A stretch of DNA of 64,000 bases from NCBI GenBank assembly GCA_964638715.1, contig CAZWZF010000001.1, forward strand, positions 62,001 to 126,000, in the 5' to 3' direction. This DNA comes from JBAXQQ01 sp037131695 (GTDB taxonomy: Bacteria; Armatimonadota; Hebobacteria; CAIYQO01). Below, piece by piece: positions 17,247-26,868 of this stretch. The position numbers were made by a program, and so were the translations under genes. Positions within the stretch are counted from its first letter, which is position 1; each line of letters opens with the position of its first letter. Below the pieces are notes generated by a model. It did no database searches, was not told the origin of the DNA, and saw only the letters and a program-made list of their open reading frames with translations.

Positions 17247-17681
17247 ATGTCCTCTTTTAACAAAACAATCGTCGTAAATAGTGACCTTGAAAAATTATGG
17301 CATATCTTATCTGATATTCGTAAAATGGCTGACCTATATACTTTCATGCATATTTATGATTACAAACAAGAAAAAGACTTTTTATATTACACCCGAAAGT
17401 TAGATATACCCGGACTTGCGACGTTATGCTGGCAAGAAGTTTCGCAAATAACAGACCATACTGTTAACTTCAATGCAAATGGTGGAGACCTGGCTGAATT
17501 TACCGGAAATTGGAAGGCTGTAAACGAAAATGACATCACCTTGCTTTCATTAAATATTGAATATGAAATACCATCTGGTATTGGACCTAATGTTCCAAAA
17601 TTTATGGCAGAAGCTGTTTTAGGGCAGATATTCCAGAAAATAATGGAAACCATAAAAACAACAGCGGAGAATAAAGAATGA
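17247..17681 (+). CDS. SRPBCC-fold small protein (polyketide cyclase/START-like)
   Basis: A 144-residue soluble protein whose opening, KTIVVNSDLEKLWHILSDIRKM, is the usual start of the SRPBCC helix-grip fold, followed by alternating strands and a C-terminal amphipathic helix (LGQIFQKIMETIKTTAE). Such proteins bind hydrophobic ligands in a deep pocket, and some catalyse cyclisation or hydrolysis. It overlaps the DUF4127 gene by 4 nt (ATGA), so it probably acts with it. The call rests on fold-level resemblance only. Confidence 0.7.
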   Translation: MSSFNKTIVVNSDLEKLWHILSDIRKMADLYTFMHIYDYKQEKDFLYYTRKLDIPGLATLCWQEVSQITDHTVNFNANGGDLAEFTGNWKAVNENDITLLSLNIEYEIPSGIGPNVPKFMAEAVLGQIFQKIMETIKTTAENKE

Positions 17682-19180
17682 GATATCTATATATACCATT
17701 AGATGATCGACCGGTTAATTACGATTGCCCGATTATGCTTGCAAATGTAGCGAATATAAACATCAGCACACCACCATTAAATATGTTAGGTCATTTCACC
17801 AGACCTGGGAATCCAGACGCTATATCAAAATGGCTGATAAATAATGCACATAACGCGGATGTGTTAATCGTTTCCGCTGATATGCTGGCATACGGTGGAT
17901 TAGTGGCATCGCGTTTACCTGGAATAGATAACGAAGTTGCAATTAACAGATTAAAAGTGCTGATTGATATAAAAAAGAAAAATCCGCAAATAAAGATATA
18001 TATGTTCAGCGTAATCATGCGGTTAACAATCACCAGCACTGATGATACAACACGACAGGCAGGACGCGATATCTTTGAATATTGCATATTACGCGATAAA
18101 GCAGAAAGACTGAATGATGAAGAAGCTAAAAGAGAATTGCCAGCATTAAAAGCTAAAATACCCAAAACCATTTTAGACAAATATCTGCATGCCAGACGGA
18201 GAAATCATGCTATTAATATGGCCGCGGTAGAACTACTATGCGACGATGTAATAGATTTTCTTGCATTGGCCCAAGAAGATACTGCTCCATTCGGGTTGCA
18301 TGTGACTGAACAGGTGAAACTTAAAAAACGTGCAGAAGAGATAGCATCACCAGAAAAATGGGTGATATATGCTGGTACTGATGAAGCCGGTCAGGTTTTA
18401 TTGGCGCGATCAATTGCAGAAAAAAACAACATGCAGCTTAATGTTTTGCCTATTTATACCGATGAAAAATCTGCTCTTCTGCCAGCTTTATTTGAAGATG
18501 TACCTTTAAGAGAAACAATCAGTCGACATTTGAAATTAATCAACGCAAATATCAGTCCAACCGGCATACCACTATATATCAATACTTTTGATGATCCACA
18601 ACAAGATATTTTTGAATCTGTAAATATTTCTCGTCCAACGTGGTATGAGGCATTAAGAAAATATCCTAATAAAAATTACCGGCATTTTGATGAAATAAGA
18701 GGAAACTATATCATTGCTGACACAGCATATTGTAACGGTGGCGATCCGCATCTTGCAGATAAATTTCTGCAAAACATCAAATTGCGTCAATGTATAAGCT
18801 ATGCAGGATGGAATACTGCTGGAAATACAGTAGGATCAGCACTGGCACATTCAATAATAAGTATGCTGCCAGTATATGATGAAAGAAAACTTGCTGATTT
18901 AATACAAACACGGTTATTAGATGATATACTTTATCAATCAATAGTTCGTCCCTGGATTGTCAAAAAAGCGAATGAATTAGGTGCATCAATTTATCAAAGC
19001 GGTGAACATACAGAAGCTTTACAGCAGGAAGTTGATGCTGTGATGCAGAAATTATGGTTAGAAGTTTGTAAAGTTTATAAACTCCCATATACAAGCAACT
19101 TTAAAGTAACCTTACCATGGGGAAGGTTATTTGAAATTAAAATTAAATTAGACTGGAACAAAGATGACGGAACAATTTAA
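17678..19180 (+). CDS. DUF4127 family protein
   Basis: A 500-residue cytoplasmic protein of the DUF4127 family, whose function is unknown. Recognisable family segments are the start YLYIPLDDRPVNYDCP, then SADMLAYGGLVASRLP (about 67-83), a middle IYAGTDEAGQVLLAR segment, and the DTAYCNGGDPHLAD and YAGWNTAGNTVGSALAHS segments in the second half. The conserved Asp/Arg/Asn-rich clusters look like a substrate or metal site. DUF4127 genes often lie near glycosidase genes, which fits the rhamnosidase here, but no reaction can be assigned. Confidence 0.85.
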   Translation: MRYLYIPLDDRPVNYDCPIMLANVANINISTPPLNMLGHFTRPGNPDAISKWLINNAHNADVLIVSADMLAYGGLVASRLPGIDNEVAINRLKVLIDIKKKNPQIKIYMFSVIMRLTITSTDDTTRQAGRDIFEYCILRDKAERLNDEEAKRELPALKAKIPKTILDKYLHARRRNHAINMAAVELLCDDVIDFLALAQEDTAPFGLHVTEQVKLKKRAEEIASPEKWVIYAGTDEAGQVLLARSIAEKNNMQLNVLPIYTDEKSALLPALFEDVPLRETISRHLKLINANISPTGIPLYINTFDDPQQDIFESVNISRPTWYEALRKYPNKNYRHFDEIRGNYIIADTAYCNGGDPHLADKFLQNIKLRQCISYAGWNTAGNTVGSALAHSIISMLPVYDERKLADLIQTRLLDDILYQSIVRPWIVKKANELGASIYQSGEHTEALQQEVDAVMQKLWLEVCKVYKLPYTSNFKVTLPWGRLFEIKIKLDWNKDDGTI

Positions 19181-19658
19181 GTTGGAACCAGATGATATTG
19201 ATAATGGTATCCAGGTAGCCGAAGATAACAAAATAGAAATTCATAAAGAACCATATATTGTAACATCTATTATATTTGGTCTTACGATATTAGCGATTAT
19301 GAATATTGTATTCGGTCCAAATACTACTATATATTTTGTATCAGCTTTAGCAGGATTTATGGCATGGCTTATCTTAACTGCTATTAATCCTAAACTTAAT
19401 CATCTTTTTATATGCACATACACTGGTTTTCTTGGCATCTTGTTAAATACTAATTCCGCTTATCTAAAATCTGAATTTAATGCACAATATGCTAAAAATT
19501 ATTTAATTATCCTGGTATTCATCATTCTTGGTTCTATTTATGGAAATTTGGCTTATCGGTTTGGCAAAGAAACCAAAGATACAGAAGATTTGATATATTT
19601 CATTCTTTTTTCTTCATTTATAATTCGTGGAATTTTTCTAATAAGAACAGGTTTTTAA
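19164..19658 (+). CDS. Small polytopic membrane protein of unknown function
   Basis: I do not recognise this 164-residue protein. After a charged ~32-residue cytoplasmic start (EPDDIDNGIQVAEDNKIEIH) it has about five hydrophobic segments, starting VTSIIFGLTILAIMNIVF. It overlaps DUF4127 by 17 nt and is followed after 1 nt by the secreted protein gene, so it is part of the operon. A membrane anchor or chaperone for neighbouring proteins is possible but unsupported. Confidence 0.75.
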   Translation: MTEQFKLEPDDIDNGIQVAEDNKIEIHKEPYIVTSIIFGLTILAIMNIVFGPNTTIYFVSALAGFMAWLILTAINPKLNHLFICTYTGFLGILLNTNSAYLKSEFNAQYAKNYLIILVFIILGSIYGNLAYRFGKETKDTEDLIYFILFSSFIIRGIFLIRTGF

Positions 19659-19659
19659 A

Positions 19660-20883
19660 ATGAATAAACTACATATCATAATATTGCTATTGGCAACCCC
19701 ATTAGCATTTACGCAGACTTTTGAAGATGATTCACAAATACATAGTCATGGACCGAATAAAGATGTGGCAGAGTTCCAAAACACTGAAAAAATTGAAATT
19801 TTTCGTGTCAGGATTGTTAATGATGCAAATGGAGAAATCTCAGCTTCAGAAGATTGCGGAAAAACATGGAAATCACTGGGTCATGTCATAAAATATACAG
19901 AAAAAGTATCTGAAAACTCGTATACAGCAAGCCGGTGGTCACGACAATCATCTGTAGCCGCTACCGCAGTAAATGCAATTCATATTAAAACTGGTACACG
20001 CCCAATAGATGGAAGCGGTATTGTATTTTCAATTGAGCCTGCCGAAATGATGCAGGATTCGAATAAAAAAGCTCAGAAAAGTGTATCATTTTTATCTGAA
20101 TATGCCGCAATATTCACTGACGTACAAAGCAGTACTGGAATTTTCGGCGGTCACTACTCACCTATCCTTGGCAGCCCTGTATATCTGGAACAAAATAATG
20201 ATATTGTACGCATATCACCTGATTATATCCCCCAAAAAGGGGATGTATTAGTAATCAGGTCGCTTCAACCGATAGATTATCCCCGCAGTTTTACTTTTGA
20301 TAATCGTTTTGGCGGATTAATTAGAGTCAATTGGGATGATAAAAGTAAAATAATTGGCCAGGTACTAAAACCTGTAGCTGGAATTGGAAGATTTAATGGT
20401 TCGCAATATGCAGATGCCGGCAGATTACGAGCTAACCACAATGGTGTTATTTGCATTTCATTGGCCCGACATGGTAACGTTGCTGGTTTTCAAATCATTC
20501 CTCGCGAACATTCCATGAGTCCCGAAATGACCCGCACTCGAACGATGACCCAATGGATGGTCATAGGTCCTCTAAATGCCCTTGATCCGTCATGGGAAGG
20601 TGTGGCACCGTTATTTAATGATTACCTGCGTCCATCATGGTCGCATGATGACTTTGAACAACCTGATTTTGATAAACTTTTAACAGACAGGGTCAGTGTC
20701 GAAATGAAAATTAATAATGGGTTATGGCAAATGCCGCCTGAATTTATTTTAGACCCTAACCTTGACCTTTCATTACCAGCCTATGCCATGACAGCATTGA
20801 AAGATGTAACAGCAGTAAAAATCAATCTGCCATTCATGCGATTACCCGCTATAGGAGCAAAACCTGAAAAGACTGGTGAATAA
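19660..20883 (+). CDS. Secreted protein with one Asp-box motif, unknown function
   Basis: A 407-residue protein with a signal peptide (MNKLHIIILLLATPLAFTQ) and no lipobox. Residues 61-74 (SASEDCGKTWKSLG) match the Asp-box pattern S-x-D-x-G-x-T-W found in sialidase-like beta-propellers, but only one clear copy is present and the rest does not look like a propeller. The middle and C-terminal parts are beta-rich and contain QFRGGLIRV-like and HSMSPEMTRTRTMTQW segments I cannot place. The only exported product of the operon, it might bind or process the substrate outside the cytoplasmic membrane. Confidence 0.72.
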   Translation: MNKLHIIILLLATPLAFTQTFEDDSQIHSHGPNKDVAEFQNTEKIEIFRVRIVNDANGEISASEDCGKTWKSLGHVIKYTEKVSENSYTASRWSRQSSVAATAVNAIHIKTGTRPIDGSGIVFSIEPAEMMQDSNKKAQKSVSFLSEYAAIFTDVQSSTGIFGGHYSPILGSPVYLEQNNDIVRISPDYIPQKGDVLVIRSLQPIDYPRSFTFDNRFGGLIRVNWDDKSKIIGQVLKPVAGIGRFNGSQYADAGRLRANHNGVICISLARHGNVAGFQIIPREHSMSPEMTRTRTMTQWMVIGPLNALDPSWEGVAPLFNDYLRPSWSHDDFEQPDFDKLLTDRVSVEMKINNGLWQMPPEFILDPNLDLSLPAYAMTALKDVTAVKINLPFMRLPAIGAKPEKTGE

Positions 20884-20886
20884 ATA

Positions 20887-22251
20887 ATGCCGTTAATTAA
20901 TCCTTTTGAAATTATTGAGACTATAAATATGATTGAATCGGAATCTCTGGATATTCGAACAATCACCATGGGTATATCATTATTAGATTGTGCTGATAGC
21001 AGCGTTAAGGTGTCACTTCACAAGATTCGTGAAAAAATATTAAGATGCGCACAAAATCTTGTACCAATTGCAAATGAAATTCAAAGCGAGTTTGGCATCC
21101 CAATTATAAACAAAAGAATCTCTGTTACCCCAATATCACAAATTGCTGCTGCTTCCGGTGAAGATGATTACACAGCATTTGCACAAATCTTAGATGAAGC
21201 GGCAGAAGAAGCTGGAGTAAATTTTATTGGCGGTTTTTCCGCTCTTGTTCATAAAGGATGCACCGCCAGTGATGCTATATTGATAAAATCTATTCCATCT
21301 GCATTATCAACTACCAAGCGTGTTTGTTCATCTATAAATATTGCCAGCACACGCGCAGGCATAAATATGGATGCAGTGAGACAAATGGGTGAAATAATTA
21401 AAAAAACAGCCGAAATGACATCCAAGAAAAATGGAATAGGGTGTGCTAAATTAGTAGTATTCGCAAACGCTGTCGAAGATAATCCATTTATGGCAGGAGC
21501 TTTTCATGGAATAGGTGAACCGGAATGTGTAATTAATGTAGGTGTCAGCGGACCTGGAGTAGTTAAGAGTGCAATATCGAAAATTCCAAATGCTGACTTT
21601 GGTGAATTAGCTGAAACTATCAAGAAAACGGCATTTAAAATTACTCGCATGGGTCAGTTAGTTGCACAGGAAGCATCACGACGACTTAATGTTCCATTTG
21701 GAATTGTTGATATATCACTTGCTCCCACCCCAGCAGTTGGAGATAGCGTTGGACAGATTCTTGAAGAAATGGGATTACAGCGCTGCGGCGCGGCAGGAAG
21801 CACTGCAGCATTAGCTTTACTTAATGATGCCGTAAAAAAAGGCGGCTTGATGGCATCATCTTATGTTGGTGGTTTAAGCGGCGCATTTATACCTGTAAGT
21901 GAAGATGCCGGCATGATTGACGCGGTGCTGGATGGCGCATTAAGTATTGAGAAATTAGAGGCTATGACGGCCGTATGTTCTGTCGGGTTGGACATGGTGG
22001 CAGTTCCCGGAGAAACACCCGCAGAAACGATTGCAGGCATCATAGCGGACGAAGCAGCAATAGGTGTGATTAACAATAAAACAACGGGTGTACGAATTAT
22101 ACCAGTGCCGGGGAAAAATATTGGTGATATGGTAGAATTTGGCGGATTACTTGGCACTGGCCCTGTAATGGCTGTCAGCAAAATGGATTCTTCTGCTTTT
22201 ATACACCGTGGCGGTAGAATACCGGCTCCAATTCAAGGTATTAGAAATTAG
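20887..22251 (+). CDS. UPF0210 (DUF711) family protein, PFL-like
   Basis: A 454-residue member of UPF0210, a family distantly related to pyruvate formate-lyase whose function is unknown. Matching segments are IIETINMIESESLDIRTITM at the start, FIGGFSALVHKG, ARAGINMDAV-type residues and the C-terminal VGLDMVAVPGETPAETIAGI. In many genomes the gene sits beside an ACT-domain regulator (UPF0237); here that partner is missing and it closes the rhamnosidase operon, 3 nt after the secreted protein. A terminator follows. Confidence 0.9.
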   Translation: MPLINPFEIIETINMIESESLDIRTITMGISLLDCADSSVKVSLHKIREKILRCAQNLVPIANEIQSEFGIPIINKRISVTPISQIAAASGEDDYTAFAQILDEAAEEAGVNFIGGFSALVHKGCTASDAILIKSIPSALSTTKRVCSSINIASTRAGINMDAVRQMGEIIKKTAEMTSKKNGIGCAKLVVFANAVEDNPFMAGAFHGIGEPECVINVGVSGPGVVKSAISKIPNADFGELAETIKKTAFKITRMGQLVAQEASRRLNVPFGIVDISLAPTPAVGDSVGQILEEMGLQRCGAAGSTAALALLNDAVKKGGLMASSYVGGLSGAFIPVSEDAGMIDAVLDGALSIEKLEAMTAVCSVGLDMVAVPGETPAETIAGIIADEAAIGVINNKTTGVRIIPVPGKNIGDMVEFGGLLGTGPVMAVSKMDSSAFIHRGGRIPAPIQGIRN

Positions 22252-22277
22252 TAGTTTCCACTTGAAATTATAACATG

Positions 22278-22310
22278 AAAAAACCTTCGCTTTACAGCGA
22301 AGGTTTTTTT
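22278..22310. terminator. Bidirectional terminator between UPF0210 and the CE7 esterase
   Basis: Perfect hairpin AAAACCTTCGCT-TTAC-AGCGAAGGTTTT with A-rich left and T-rich right flanks, placed between two converging genes so it can stop transcription both ways. Confidence 0.92.
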
Positions 22311-22322
22311 CGTATTATAACT

Positions 22323-23282
22323 TTATAACCCACCCATGAAGTTATAAATTATATCGCTTGATCCAGGCAAGCCTTCATGACCAAAATCTGGATAAAAAAT
22401 AACATCTTTTTCAGAAGTAATTTTGTTATATGCTGCAAATTGAGTTGATGGTGGACAAATAGTATCCATTAATCCTGTGAACATCAATACTTTACCGCGG
22501 ATTCGTGACGCTAAATGCTGGTTATCGATATATCCTAAACGATAAAAAACTTCATCCTTCCGTTTGTGTAATGGGTCAAATAAACGGAAATATCTACGCA
22601 ATTCATCATAAGCTGCTACGTCTAAATCCATTTCCCATACCCGCAAATAATCGCATAAAAAAGGAAATACCGGAGCGACTAATTTAATGCGTGGCTCTAA
22701 AGATGCACATGCAAGTGTTAATCCCCCACCCTGCGACCCGCCAGTTGCACCAACACGAGTTTCATCAACTTCTTCAAAATCCATAACAATATTTGCCATT
22801 TGTGCAGTATCAAGATATATAGAACGAAATAATAATTTCTCAGGAGAATCATCTAAACCACGAATGATATGTCCGCTATGGGTATTCCCCTTTGCACCGC
22901 CAACATCTTCTGATAATCCACCTTGACCACGACAATCCAAAGCTGCAACTGAATAGCCGCGAGCGACATAAGCTAACTTGTCGGACCAGTCGCCACAATT
23001 TCCAGAATAACCATGAAATTGTAAAACTGCAGGATGTGGTTTAGCGACATTCTTTGGTCGTAAATATTTCGCATGCACTCTTGCCCCACCAACCCCGGTG
23101 AAATACATATCAAAACATTCAGCAAAGGGAGCATCCATGTTATGTGGAATTAACTCTACTTGTGAGTCAATAGCTTTCATTTCAGCGATTGACTTATCCC
23201 AAAACTCATCAAAATCCACTGGACGCGGATTTCTGCCTTGATACTCTTTTAATTGATTAACAGGCATGTCTACTAATGGCAT
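22323..23282 (-). CDS. Acetyl xylan esterase/cephalosporin-C deacetylase, CE7
   Basis: A 319-residue alpha/beta hydrolase of carbohydrate esterase family 7, which removes acetyl groups from xylo-oligosaccharides in the cytoplasm. It shows the family landmarks RGQGG (118-122), the nucleophile elbow GGSQGG with Ser183, the acid Asp in GLMDTICPPS and the catalytic His in DFGHEG near the C-terminus. The ATG at 23282 has a GAGGAG ribosome site; an upstream start lacks one. No signal peptide. It lies alone between two terminators. Confidence 0.95.
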   Translation of the reverse strand: MPLVDMPVNQLKEYQGRNPRPVDFDEFWDKSIAEMKAIDSQVELIPHNMDAPFAECFDMYFTGVGGARVHAKYLRPKNVAKPHPAVLQFHGYSGNCGDWSDKLAYVARGYSVAALDCRGQGGLSEDVGGAKGNTHSGHIIRGLDDSPEKLLFRSIYLDTAQMANIVMDFEEVDETRVGATGGSQGGGLTLACASLEPRIKLVAPVFPFLCDYLRVWEMDLDVAAYDELRRYFRLFDPLHKRKDEVFYRLGYIDNQHLASRIRGKVLMFTGLMDTICPPSTQFAAYNKITSEKDVIFYPDFGHEGLPGSSDIIYNFMGGL

Positions 23283-23299
23283 TTTAATCTCCTCTAAAC

Positions 23300-23332
23300 A
23301 AAAAAATAGGGTGCAGATTTTAACCTGCACCC
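23300..23332 (-). terminator. Rho-independent terminator after the Ig-like lipoprotein
   Basis: Stem GGGTGCAG / CTGCACCC followed on the minus strand by TATTTTTTTG. It lies between the lipoprotein stop and the CE7 start. Confidence 0.8.
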
Positions 23333-23347
23333 CGAAATTAAATTATG

Positions 23348-24094
23348 CTATGGAATTACATTTACAACAATGTTGTTTGTTGATGAATAGCCATCTTTTG
23401 TTGTTACAGTAACTTTTAAATAATGGGTTTCTGGTATTTTATTGCCACTTTGCGGATCAATGGCTAAAGTTGGTGCTGTATACTTTGGATTCTTAATATT
23501 TGGATGATCAAATACTTCAGTATTACTATATATACCTGCCCATTCATATTTTATTGAATTATCATAATTAGCAACATCAGTCGGGTCGCTGATTATAACA
23601 TTATTGACTTTTACAACACCATCTAATTGAATTAATGTTCCTTCTTTAACATTCGCAGTACCGCCGGCAAATAATGCTGCTGAAAATTCGTAAATTGGCA
23701 GATTGCCTCGTGGTACAACAACAAGATGAACAATCATGTCAGTTTTACCACCCATTTTTGTTTCTACATGTAAAATTATATCAACATTTGTAGGTAATAT
23801 AACTGATGGCGCCACCCAGGCATTATTCATAGCTACTGGTGCATCGACTAACATTTTCCCAAGAGCAGGCGAAGCAGACCATATTGTCTTTATAACAACA
23901 TCATTATCTGCAGTTTTAGAAGTACTCGTTAATGGAACTGTACTTCCTGCTTCAATATTCGACCATTTATCACTGCCAGCTACCTGTACAGTGAGAGTTG
24001 GGTTTAAACCCGGTGCTGGTCCGTTACAACCGACCAGCGCAACGACAAGGCAGGCTGCTGCGACTAATACTGATAAAACCTGACGTAGCGTCAT
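23348..24094 (-). CDS. Putative Ig-like lipoprotein
   Basis: A 248-residue lipoprotein: the signal peptide ends in the lipobox ALVGC with Cys23 as the lipidated residue, preceded by a GGAGG ribosome site. The mature part is all beta in character, with two segments resembling Ig/cadherin-like domains (about 33-120 and 130-248), each ending in HLVVVP or VVNVIP-type strands. Function unknown; probably a surface or periplasmic binding protein. Single-gene transcript with its own promoter and terminator. Confidence 0.8.
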   Translation of the reverse strand: MTLRQVLSVLVAAACLVVALVGCNGPAPGLNPTLTVQVAGSDKWSNIEAGSTVPLTSTSKTADNDVVIKTIWSASPALGKMLVDAPVAMNNAWVAPSVILPTNVDIILHVETKMGGKTDMIVHLVVVPRGNLPIYEFSAALFAGGTANVKEGTLIQLDGVVKVNNVIISDPTDVANYDNSIKYEWAGIYSNTEVFDHPNIKNPKYTAPTLAIDPQSGNKIPETHYLKVTVTTKDGYSSTNNIVVNVIP

Positions 24095-24148
24095 GATAAA
24101 ACCTCCACAGTAATAAGCTTATTATACTTACAAAATATAGCTTTGCTC

Positions 24149-24157
24149 ATTATACCA
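24149..24157 (-). promoter_or_regulatory. Extended -10 promoter of the Ig-like lipoprotein
   Basis: TGGTATAAT on the minus strand, the same nonamer as upstream of der and the OstA-like gene. A second TATAAT without the TG extension lies closer to the gene, at 24121-24126. Confidence 0.45.
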
Positions 24158-24364
24158 TATTTTATATCAGAGTATGAAATTCCTGCCGAAAGCTATAAAA
24201 AAAATAAATATTCAACATAAATAAACAAAAATTCATAAAAAAATAGAGAAAATAAGTTTCAATATGAAGTTTATTCATAAAAATCAAAGATTTAATGGAA
24301 AACATATTACATTAAATGTAAAATAAGGAACAATATACGTCACATTAACAAAAGGGTGGTAAAA

Positions 24365-24862
24365 TATAAATTCCCGGATTAATCGCAAATCCGGTTTTAC
24401 ATTGATTGAATAAATGATTTTAATTGTAATCATTGCCATTCCTGCTTTAATCGAAATACCCAAGTTAGCAATTTATAGTCGACGTGCAAAAGAGTCCGCA
24501 ATGATAGCGAACTTAAATAGACTTAGAGAAGCATTAGAAAAATTAAATCTGATACAGGTGAATATCCAGCCACTTTAGCTGGTTTAGTTGCAGCGGAAGG
24601 ATCTAATCCACCAGGATCGGTATCATCAAGCGGTGTCATACCTGGTACAAATAAAGGACCGTATTTAGCTTATCAAGGTGGTATTAATGGAACTACTATT
24701 CCACGAAACCTTTTAGTGTCATCGTCAATAACTACCGCTGACACGACTGCATTACCAACAGCTAATCCATCAGCAAACTGGTCATATAGTTCCGCGGATG
24801 GAAAGGTATCACCCGCAAATTCAGGTGTTACAGCAGATGGTCAAACTTACGAATCACTTTAA
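24365..24862 (+). pseudogene. Broken pseudopilin gene related to the tandem pair
   Basis: Read through, this encodes a complete GspG-like pilin: RKSGFTLIE, a membrane helix, IPKLA, RAKESAMIANL, REALEKF, DTGEYPATLAGL, a Ser/Thr-rich body, and a WSYSSADGKV...TYESL ending that lines up with the WVYDKTTGKVW endings of the tandem copies. Three lesions kill it: the expected ATG is ATA, the Leu after FTLIE is a TAA stop, and one T is missing near 24541, shifting the frame. A GGGTGG ribosome-site remnant remains. Its tail overlaps the convergent TPR gene by 9 nt. The two full-length genes at the window start are intact relatives. Confidence 0.88.
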
Positions 24863-26866
24863 TAATGCTGAATATTCTTGCGAAACTAATTGAAGATTCA
24901 GCAGTTTCGTTAAATCATCATCGTTAAAAGGAATACTATTCTTCTTCAAAGCAGTAATGTTTTTATCCATTTGCTGCTTTTTCCATTTTATATAACAATC
25001 TTTCAAAATATCTTTATCTTTCTCAATTACTGAAGCATTTATATTTTTTTCATTTATGTGTAAATTGTATAAACGCAACTTTGATCTGATGGAATCACTA
25101 TCTGGATATTTCAATGATGCCATCATCCAACAGTTTTCTGCACCTTTCGCATCTCCATTCCCCAACATATAATCACCCATCGTTACATAATAATCTTCAT
25201 TAATGTTATCACTGACTTTTGCTTTATATACCCGCAATGCATCATCAAAACTGCCTGTCTTTGCATAATAGTTTAATAATGTAGTGACTTCCTGCCTGCC
25301 AATGTTGAGATTTTCTGCCTTCCTATAATATCCACTTGCTTCATTCATTCTATTTAATTGTTCGCATGCAACACCAATAAATATGTATCCCTGTGCGTCA
25401 TTTGGGTTAATTTTTATTAGTTCATTACCAGCCATAATTGCTTCATTCCACATTCCGCACCCGCTTGCAATTTCTGCTATTTTGCAAATAAAATCATACT
25501 TTTTCGGATTTAAAATATTTTTATCTGCTAATATTTTCCCTATAACTATTCTTGCTTGTTGTATCATTTCGGTTACAGTAAATAAATGAAGAGCTAAAAT
25601 AACATTATCATTTTCGTCGTCTGATAATTCAACTAATTGTTTTGCGCACTTCTCAACAATCGGCAGGTTATTATCTCTTACAGCAACCATTCCGCAATAA
25701 TACAATATTCCTGATAATTCAGGAGCTTTTCCCACCAATTTGATTCCTTCATCTGAAGCTTCACTATATTTTTTTAATTTTAATAAAATATTTACTTTCA
25801 ATAATTTAAGTACCAGATTATCTCCCCAGGTTTCAGACGCATCTTTTATATATGTATAAGCATCTTCATATTTTTTCATTTTCAACAAAATACTTATATA
25901 CAAAAAATCAAGGTTGATATCTTTATATAGTGCTGTTGATACCTTTAAAGTATTGTATGCCTGGATATCGTCACCGGCTGCCATTGCTGCCCCACCCTCA
26001 TGAATACAATATTCTAAATTTAGAATATCCCGGTTTCGCAATCTGCGGAATGAATCAGCAGAATCTTTGTATCTACCTAAAGCATACGCTAAATAACCAT
26101 GAGCATACTCAACTTCAAGATACCCGAATGAAGAGGCACTTTTCATAATATCTGCTGATTCTTGCAATCTGCCTGCCATTGCCAACATTGAAGATAATGA
26201 AATGACATTATCTTCTCGACCGGGGAAAACTTTATATGCAAGATAAGCATATTCTATTGCTTTATCAAACTTACCAGTATTCCAATAACGCGCTGATAAC
26301 GCCTGGTTTGCTCTATAATCAACAGCGGATAGATTTATTAATTCATCATCATTAGCTAATTTGCCTTGAATAGAATATTTTGAGCTAAAAGTTGAAGGTG
26401 ATAACCAAAAATATTTCTTTTTTTCAAATATTTTTAAATTATCTTTGTCGTTAATACTTTGATAATATTTCACTATTTTATCATATAAATTAATATTATC
26501 CGGAAAACAATAATTCATGCCAATTACAGAAATATTTGTTATTTTTTCATCATTAATCTTATCGGCAGTTTCATATAAATTATACCATCGCGTGATAGCA
26601 TTAGAATCAATCATAAATAATTGTAAAGCTGCAAATCGAGCGCGTTTATAATCTTTTTGCATTACTGCGCAGTTGTATGCCATTTTCCATAATTCATAAT
26701 TATCATAATTAACAATATCAACTTGTTCAAATAATTGTGCAGCTTCTTGATAATTTTTATCTTCCATTTGCAGACAGCCAAGCATCAGCATCATTTTTGT
26801 ATCACTTGCTGCAAATGCATGATTAACTATTATAAATATCGCTAAAATAAAAAGTAATCGTGACAT
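24854..26866 (-). CDS. Exported TPR-repeat protein
   Basis: A 670-residue protein with a signal peptide (MSRLLFILAIFIIVNHAFA) and many tetratricopeptide repeats from about residue 28 to 610. Typical repeat cores are NYQEAAQLFEQ, DYKRARFAALQLF, FDKAIEYAYLAYKVFPG, YKDSADSFRRL and DAQGYIFIGVACEQLNRMNEASGYYRKA. TPR arrays bind peptides or other proteins, here in the periplasm. It starts 2 nt after the truB stop and is probably cotranscribed with it; the partner is unknown. Confidence 0.88.
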   Translation of the reverse strand: MSRLLFILAIFIIVNHAFAASDTKMMLMLGCLQMEDKNYQEAAQLFEQVDIVNYDNYELWKMAYNCAVMQKDYKRARFAALQLFMIDSNAITRWYNLYETADKINDEKITNISVIGMNYCFPDNINLYDKIVKYYQSINDKDNLKIFEKKKYFWLSPSTFSSKYSIQGKLANDDELINLSAVDYRANQALSARYWNTGKFDKAIEYAYLAYKVFPGREDNVISLSSMLAMAGRLQESADIMKSASSFGYLEVEYAHGYLAYALGRYKDSADSFRRLRNRDILNLEYCIHEGGAAMAAGDDIQAYNTLKVSTALYKDINLDFLYISILLKMKKYEDAYTYIKDASETWGDNLVLKLLKVNILLKLKKYSEASDEGIKLVGKAPELSGILYYCGMVAVRDNNLPIVEKCAKQLVELSDDENDNVILALHLFTVTEMIQQARIVIGKILADKNILNPKKYDFICKIAEIASGCGMWNEAIMAGNELIKINPNDAQGYIFIGVACEQLNRMNEASGYYRKAENLNIGRQEVTTLLNYYAKTGSFDDALRVYKAKVSDNINEDYYVTMGDYMLGNGDAKGAENCWMMASLKYPDSDSIRSKLRLYNLHINEKNINASVIEKDKDILKDCYIKWKKQQMDKNITALKKNSIPFNDDDLTKLLNLQLVSQEYSALLK

Positions 26867-26868
26867 TA

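Noticed and set aside
24365..24862. Counting the third pilin as an intact gene by programmed frameshift or recoding
   Set aside because: It lacks a start codon and also has an in-frame stop in the membrane helix; one frameshift would not rescue it, and no slippery sequence is evident.
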